Under the pieces are notes generated by a model. That model was given only the letters and a program-made list of their open reading frames with translations, did no database searches and was not told where the DNA came from. The translations under genes were made by a program, and so were the position numbers. From an uncultured Alphaproteobacteria bacterium (GTDB lineage Bacteria > Pseudomonadota > Alphaproteobacteria > Sneathiellales > Sneathiellaceae), in the NCBI GenBank assembly GCA_937910835.1, contig CALEMG010000102.1, forward strand, positions 1 to 9,364: DNA of 9,364 bases. Reading direction: 5' to 3'. This document shows positions 5,796-9,364 of the stretch, piece after piece (position 1 is the first letter of the stretch; every line of letters begins with the position of its first letter).

Positions 5796-7202
5796 ATGAG
5801 CGATATGAATTTCGACCTGGTTGTTGTCGGCTCTGGTCCCGGCGGTTATGTGGCGGCGATCCGGGCGGCACAGCTCGGCATGAAGACCGCCGTCATCGAA
5901 AAGGAACATCTTGGCGGCATCTGTCTTAACTGGGGTTGTATTCCGACAAAGGCGCTGCTTCGGACGGCGGATATCTATACCCTGCTCAAGCATGCGGATG
6001 AATTCGGGATCAAGGTTAAAGGAGCATCGGTTGATCTCAAGAAAACCGTGGAACGCTCCCGTCAGGTGGCCGGGCAGCTTTCCGGCGGCGTGAAGCATCT
6101 GTTGAAGAAGAACAAGGTCACCGTTATCGACGGCCATGGCAAACTTGCTGGTTCCGGCAAGGTTGAGGTTAGCAAGGACGGCAAGGTTGTCTCAACCGTC
6201 GCTGCCAAGCATATAATCCTCGCCACTGGCGCGCGGGCGCGGACATTGCCGGGGCTTGAACCCGACGGCAAGCTGATCTGGACCTATAAGGAAGCACTCG
6301 TCCCTGACGTGACGCCGAAAAAGCTGCTGGTTGTCGGGTCCGGCGCGATCGGGATCGAGTTTGCAAGCTTTTTCAACGCGTTGGGCTCTGATGTTACGGT
6401 TGTTGAGGTGATGGACCGGATCCTGCCGGTGGAGGATGCGGAGATTTCCGCCTTTGCCGAGAAAGCCTTCAAGAAACAGGGGATGACCATCCATAAAGGC
6501 ACGACGGTTTCAGAGCTTAAGAAATCCGGAAACACGGTCACCGCCACTTTCAAAGACAAGAAGGACAAAACCTCCTCCGATACCTTTGATCGCGTTATAC
6601 TCGCGGTTGGTATTGTCGGCAACGTGGAAAATCTGGGCCTTGAAGGAACCAAGGTAAAGGTGGATCGCACTCATGTTGTGATCGATGAGTTCTCCCGCAC
6701 TGGAGAGCCCGGCGTCTATGCCATTGGCGATCTGACAGGACCGCCGTGGCTCGCGCATAAAGCCTCCCATGAAGGGGTGATCTGCGTTGAAAAAATTGCT
6801 GGCGAGAAGGATGTGCATCCGCTCAACACGGCGAATATTCCGGGTTGCACCTATTGCCATCCGCAGGTTGCGTCTGTTGGCATGACCGAAGCGGCGGCGA
6901 AGGAGAAAGGCTACGATATCAAGGTCGGGCGCTTTCCCTTTATCGGCAACGGCAAGGCCATAGCCCTAGGGGAGCAGGAAGGCTTGATCAAGACAATTTT
7001 CGATGCGAAAACCGGTGAATTGCTGGGCGCACACATGGTTGGTGCGGAAGTGACGGAGCTTATTCAGGGTTATGGCATTGCCAAGACACTGGAGACGACG
7101 GAAATTGAACTGAAGCAATGCATGAATCTGTGCTTGACGCTTATGGTAAGGTCATCCACATGTAGGTGTAAGCTGTTCCGGCAGCATATGAATGTATGTT
7201 AA
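5796..7202 (+). CDS. lpd: Dihydrolipoamide dehydrogenase (E3), C-terminus frameshifted by an internal deletion
   Basis: E3 reoxidises dihydrolipoyl arms using FAD and NAD+. Residues 1-439 are normal: FAD-binding GSGPGG (12-17), the redox disulfide in GGICLNWGCIPTK (Cys43 and Cys48), ATGAR (143-147), NAD-binding GSGAIG (181-186) and the second FAD contact YAIGDL (308-313). The dimerisation domain starts normally (TYCHPQVASVGMTE) but after TTEIEL (434-439) the frame is wrong. Families continue with about 11 residues containing FPHPTLSE, whose His and Glu act as the catalytic base pair; these codons are missing. The last 29 residues in this frame (KQ, then a Cys-rich tail) match nothing familiar. 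The genuine C-terminus is readable two bases out of frame and ends at 7165. GAGGAG at 5784-5789 overlaps the pdhC stop and supports the start. As written the enzyme should be inactive. It is either a pseudogene or an assembly or sequencing fault; the family assignment itself is secure. Confidence 0.93.
   Translation: MSDMNFDLVVVGSGPGGYVAAIRAAQLGMKTAVIEKEHLGGICLNWGCIPTKALLRTADIYTLLKHADEFGIKVKGASVDLKKTVERSRQVAGQLSGGVKHLLKKNKVTVIDGHGKLAGSGKVEVSKDGKVVSTVAAKHIILATGARARTLPGLEPDGKLIWTYKEALVPDVTPKKLLVVGSGAIGIEFASFFNALGSDVTVVEVMDRILPVEDAEISAFAEKAFKKQGMTIHKGTTVSELKKSGNTVTATFKDKKDKTSSDTFDRVILAVGIVGNVENLGLEGTKVKVDRTHVVIDEFSRTGEPGVYAIGDLTGPPWLAHKASHEGVICVEKIAGEKDVHPLNTANIPGCTYCHPQVASVGMTEAAAKEKGYDIKVGRFPFIGNGKAIALGEQEGLIKTIFDAKTGELLGAHMVGAEVTELIQGYGIAKTLETTEIELKQCMNLCLTLMVRSSTCRCKLFRQHMNVC
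7110..7165 (+). other. Deletion junction in lpd and its out-of-frame genuine C-terminus
   Basis: The lpd frame reads Leu439 at 7110-7112. In the frame two bases further on, codons from 7112 read EAMHESVLDAYGKVIHM and stop at TAG 7163-7165. This is the standard end of E3, where families have LSEAMHES or LSEMMHES. Joining the two pieces requires about 34 bases, which would restore 11 residues (M-x-T-V-F-P-H-P-T-L-S type) and a 467-residue enzyme. The exact endpoints are blurred by a shared base at the junction. Confidence 0.85.
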
Positions 7203-7211
7203 GGTGAGATC

Positions 7212-8162
7212 ATGACTGAGACGACCGCCATAAAGCGTGTACGCCATCCGGAAAAGGTAAATCGTCCGGATAACCCGATTCAGAGAAAACCCTCATGGAT
7301 CCGGGTGAAGGCGCCTGTCTCCAAAACCTATCATGAGACGCGGGAACTGATGCGTGGCCTCAACCTCACTACGGTCTGTGAGGAAGCATCCTGCCCCAAC
7401 ATTGGCGAATGCTGGTCAAAGAAGCATGCGACCATGATGATCATGGGGGAGATCTGCACACGGGCCTGCGCTTTTTGCAATGTTTCCACCGGCAAGCCGA
7501 ACCCACTTGATCCGTTTGAGCCTTTCAACGTGGCGACGGCGGTCAAGACAATGGGGCTTAATCATGTGGTGATTACTTCCGTTGACCGGGACGATCTGAA
7601 AGACGGCGGCGCGCAGCATTTCGCCGACGTCATCACGGCGATCCGCGAAGCGACACCGGATACCACCATTGAAATTTTGACACCCGATTTCCTCAAGAAA
7701 CCGGGTGCTTTGGAAGTTGTTGTTAAGGCAAAACCTGATGTCTTCAACCACAATCTTGAGACGGTACCGAAACTCTATACCTCCGTCCGGCCGGGCGCGC
7801 GCTATTACCATTCCCTCCGCCTGCTGGAGCAGGTGAAGGAGCTCGATCCGAACATGTTCACGAAATCCGGCCTGATGGTTGGTCTCGGTGAGGAAAAGGA
7901 TGAAGTCCTGCAGGTGATGGACGATATGCGCGTTGCCAATATTGATTTTATTACCATCGGCCAGTATCTGCAGCCGACGGTCAAGCATCACGCAATTGAT
8001 CGTTTTGTGACACCTGATGAGTTTGCTGTTCTGGAGAAACAGGCCTATGCTAAGGGCTTCCTGATGGTTTCCGCTTCGCCGCTGACCCGTTCAAGCCATC
8101 ATGCGGGCGAGGATTTCGCGAAGCTGAAAGCCGCACGGGAGCGGGCTAACGCCTCAAAGTAA
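7212..8162 (+). CDS. lipA: Lipoyl synthase, radical SAM enzyme
   Basis: LipA inserts two sulfur atoms into protein-bound octanoyl groups to give lipoyl groups. The 316-residue protein has both cysteine sets: Cys56, Cys61 and Cys67 (auxiliary 4Fe-4S cluster, consumed as sulfur donor) and Cys82, Cys86 and Cys89 (CTRACAFC, the radical SAM cluster). The C-terminal RSSHHA (293-298) supplies the serine that completes the auxiliary cluster in this family. ITSVDRDDLKDGGA and HNLETVPKLY are typical LipA segments. The ribosome binding site AAGGTGAG (7201-7208) is excellent. The gene lies 46 bases after the genuine lpd stop, so it is probably in the same transcript. Its substrates here would include the lipoyl domains of PdhB and PdhC. 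No lipB or lipoate ligase gene is in the window. Confidence 0.97.
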   Translation: MTETTAIKRVRHPEKVNRPDNPIQRKPSWIRVKAPVSKTYHETRELMRGLNLTTVCEEASCPNIGECWSKKHATMMIMGEICTRACAFCNVSTGKPNPLDPFEPFNVATAVKTMGLNHVVITSVDRDDLKDGGAQHFADVITAIREATPDTTIEILTPDFLKKPGALEVVVKAKPDVFNHNLETVPKLYTSVRPGARYYHSLRLLEQVKELDPNMFTKSGLMVGLGEEKDEVLQVMDDMRVANIDFITIGQYLQPTVKHHAIDRFVTPDEFAVLEKQAYAKGFLMVSASPLTRSSHHAGEDFAKLKAARERANASK

Positions 8163-8194
8163 CGTTAAAACCGTGTATGGGTAAAATGTAGAGT

Positions 8195-8662
8195 ATGCCA
8201 ACACATGCCGAAAAGCGGGTTCTGCCCTATCAGCCAAAAGAAATGTTCGATCTTGTGGCGGCGATTGATAAATATGATGAGTTCCTGCCCTGGTGCATCG
8301 GCGCGCGCATCAAGGAGCGAAAAGAGAACATCGTTCTTGCCGATCTGGTGATCGGGTTCAAACTCTTCCGTGAGAAATTCACCTCCAAAGTGACGCTGGA
8401 TGAAGCGAATAGCCGCATCGATGTTGAGTATATGGACGGACCCTTCCGCTACCTCAACAACCACTGGCAATTCAATGAGCATCCCGAGGGTTGCGAAGTG
8501 GACTTCTTCGTCGATTTTGAGTTCCGCTCGATAATCCTGCAGAAAACGATCGGGATGCTCTTTAACGAGGCAGTGACCCGAATGATCTCGGCTTTTGAGG
8601 CGCGCGCAAAAGAACTCTACGGCGCCAAACCCGACGCTCAGGACCGATCCGCTAACGGCTAG
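8195..8662 (+). CDS. COQ10/RatA-family START-like (SRPBCC) protein, probable ubiquinone-binding
   Basis: The 155-residue protein matches the polyketide cyclase/START-like fold of the COQ10/RatA family. Typical segments are the N-terminal VLPYQPKEMFDLVAAIDKY followed by DEFLPWC (28-34), GPFRYLNNHWQF (82-93), VDFFVDFEFRS (102-112), and a long C-terminal helix (about 114-143). Members bind hydrophobic ligands such as ubiquinone and support respiration; the E. coli RatA name comes from a reported toxin role. No RatB-like partner is beside it, so a toxin-antitoxin reading is not supported. The start is limited by an in-frame TAG at 8189-8191; the ribosome binding site is weak. It follows lipA by 32 bases. 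The lipA neighbour is usual in alphaproteobacteria. The last 11 bases overlap the convergent cinA gene. Confidence 0.88.
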   Translation: MPTHAEKRVLPYQPKEMFDLVAAIDKYDEFLPWCIGARIKERKENIVLADLVIGFKLFREKFTSKVTLDEANSRIDVEYMDGPFRYLNNHWQFNEHPEGCEVDFFVDFEFRSIILQKTIGMLFNEAVTRMISAFEARAKELYGAKPDAQDRSANG

Positions 8663-9155
8663 CGGCGGCAAGCAGCATTTCAAGCCCTGTCTTGACAGTG
8701 GCAAGGCGGACTTCGGACCGGCCAATATCGCCATATTCCATCTTTCGATGCTCCGCGACGCCGTCTTCGGTCGCAACTGCAAAATGGACAAGGCCCACCG
8801 GTTTTCCGGGGCCGCCGCCGCCAGGGCCTGCGATACCCGTCACTGCGACAGTGAGATTTGCGCCCGCTGTTTTAAGGGCGCCCAGCGCCATTTCGCGCGC
8901 CGTTTCTTCGGATACTGCGCCATAACTGCGCAATATATCGGTGCTGACGCCGATGACGCGGGCCTTTGCCTTATTGCTGTAGGTGATAAAGCCGCGATCG
9001 AACACATCTGAGGAACCCGCAATATCTGTGAGTGCCCCTCCGATCAGGCCGCCAGTGCAGGACTCTGCCGTTGCGAGCTGCCATTTCTTCTGGCGGCATT
9101 GCTCAAGAACGTCGGTAGCCAGCTTTTCGATTTCAACGCTAAAAATTCCCATCAT
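8652..9155 (-). CDS. pncC: CinA C-terminal domain protein, nicotinamide-nucleotide amidohydrolase type
   Basis: This 167-residue protein is the standalone CinA C-terminal domain. Members of this family deamidate NMN to nicotinate mononucleotide, recycling pyridine nucleotides. The key motif ATAESCTGG (28-36, Ser32 the likely nucleophile) is intact, as are TYSNKAK (58-64), GAVSEETA (79-86) and the Gly-rich loop GIAGPGGGGPGKPVG (107-121). The N-terminal MoCF-like domain of full CinA is absent, as is normal for the short form. Two ATG codons stand in tandem; AAGGA on the minus strand (9159-9163) is only 3 bases from the first but 6 from the second (9152-9154), so the true product may lack Met1. 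The start overlaps the end of pgpA by 17 bases, which points to coupled translation. Activity has not been shown for every family member, so the enzyme role is inferred. Confidence 0.9.
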   Translation of the reverse strand: MMGIFSVEIEKLATDVLEQCRQKKWQLATAESCTGGLIGGALTDIAGSSDVFDRGFITYSNKAKARVIGVSTDILRSYGAVSEETAREMALGALKTAGANLTVAVTGIAGPGGGGPGKPVGLVHFAVATEDGVAEHRKMEYGDIGRSEVRLATVKTGLEMLLAAASR

Positions 9156-9364
9156 ATATCCTTTTTATTATTACCAACAGGACCGAGGCAATCAGTCCCG
9201 CGACATAGTCATCGATCATAACGCCAAATGCGCCTTTGACTTTCCTGTCCAGCCAGCCGATGGGCCAGGGCTTCAGAATATCGAGGGCGCGAAAGATCAC
9301 AAATGCCAGAAAAATCATCAGCGGGGTCAGATCTGCCGCATGCAGCGCGAGCCAGATGCCCGCC
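9139..9364 (-). CDS. pgpA: Phosphatidylglycerophosphatase A, C-terminal part (5' end outside window)
   Basis: The last 74 residues are present, read on the minus strand and ending at TAG (9139-9141). Two PgpA signatures are clear: FRALDILKPWPIGWLDR, with the conserved Lys-Pro-Trp-Pro, and GAFGVMIDDYVAG, whose paired Asp residues belong to the metal-dependent phosphatase site. Hydrophobic segments before and after these (WLALHAADLTPLMIFLAFV and YVAGLIASVLLVII) fit a membrane protein. The enzyme removes phosphate from phosphatidylglycerophosphate to give phosphatidylglycerol at the inner membrane. The gene ends inside cinA, with 17 bases of overlap, so the two are probably one transcription unit running out of this window's right edge. 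Confidence 0.93.
   Translation of the reverse strand, partial: AGIWLALHAADLTPLMIFLAFVIFRALDILKPWPIGWLDRKVKGAFGVMIDDYVAGLIASVLLVIIKRIYDGNF

Noticed and set aside
7100..7165. Programmed ribosomal frameshifting in lpd instead of damage
   Set aside because: A frameshift could recover the C-terminus, but the codons for the catalytic HPTLSE segment are absent from every frame, and no slippery heptamer is seen.
8195..8662. RatA toxin of a RatA-RatB toxin-antitoxin pair
   Set aside because: No RatB-like small gene is adjacent, and the context next to lipA fits a COQ10-type housekeeping protein.
8165..8791. Minus-strand open frame (208 codons) opposite the COQ10-like gene
   Set aside because: The plus-strand frame has clear family motifs; the antisense frame has none and also overlaps cinA in another frame.

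Overview
The window looks like a chromosomal segment of an alphaproteobacterium of moderate G+C with AT-rich intergenic DNA. Three things in the sequence point there: a pyruvate dehydrogenase (PDH) E1-beta subunit carrying its own N-terminal lipoyl domain, the PDH genes lying directly behind an ftsB/divIC-type gene, and the downstream order lipA, COQ10/RatA-like gene, then cinA and pgpA on the opposite strand. The genus cannot be named from this.

Layout. Bases 1-40 hold the last codons of an enolase gene (eno). A SAM-dependent methyltransferase (49-675) follows 8 bases later, with its ribosome binding site overlapping the eno stop. An AT-rich gap leads to a phage-type GH24 lysozyme (814-1299), another AT-rich gap, and ftsB (1427-1738). 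An AT-rich intergenic region of 283 bases carries a small terminator-like hairpin and an inverted repeat. After it comes a tight same-strand cluster: pdhA (E1-alpha), pdhB (lipoyl-E1-beta), pdhC (E2), lpd (E3), lipA (lipoyl synthase) and a COQ10/RatA-like START-domain gene. From 8652 to the end the minus strand carries cinA/pncC, convergent with and slightly overlapping the previous gene, and the 3' part of pgpA.

How the genes work together. pdhA and pdhB make the thiamine-diphosphate-dependent E1, pdhC the acetyltransferase core, and lpd the flavoprotein that reoxidises the lipoyl arms. LipA inserts the sulfurs into those arms, here the lipoyl domains of both PdhB and PdhC. The cluster is therefore an almost self-contained unit for making acetyl-CoA from pyruvate.

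Most notable observation. The lpd reading frame is damaged near its 3' end. About 34 bases are missing after codon 439, which removes the HPTLSE-type catalytic His motif and throws the true C-terminus (MHESVLDAYGKVIHM, then stop) out of frame. The frameshifted product is 468 residues, almost exactly the normal length, so a length check would not reveal it. A second observation is that a methyltransferase and a GH24 lysozyme sit between eno and ftsB, which are commonly neighbours in related genomes. I see no CRISPR array, tRNA, rRNA, transposase or convincing new multi-gene system here.
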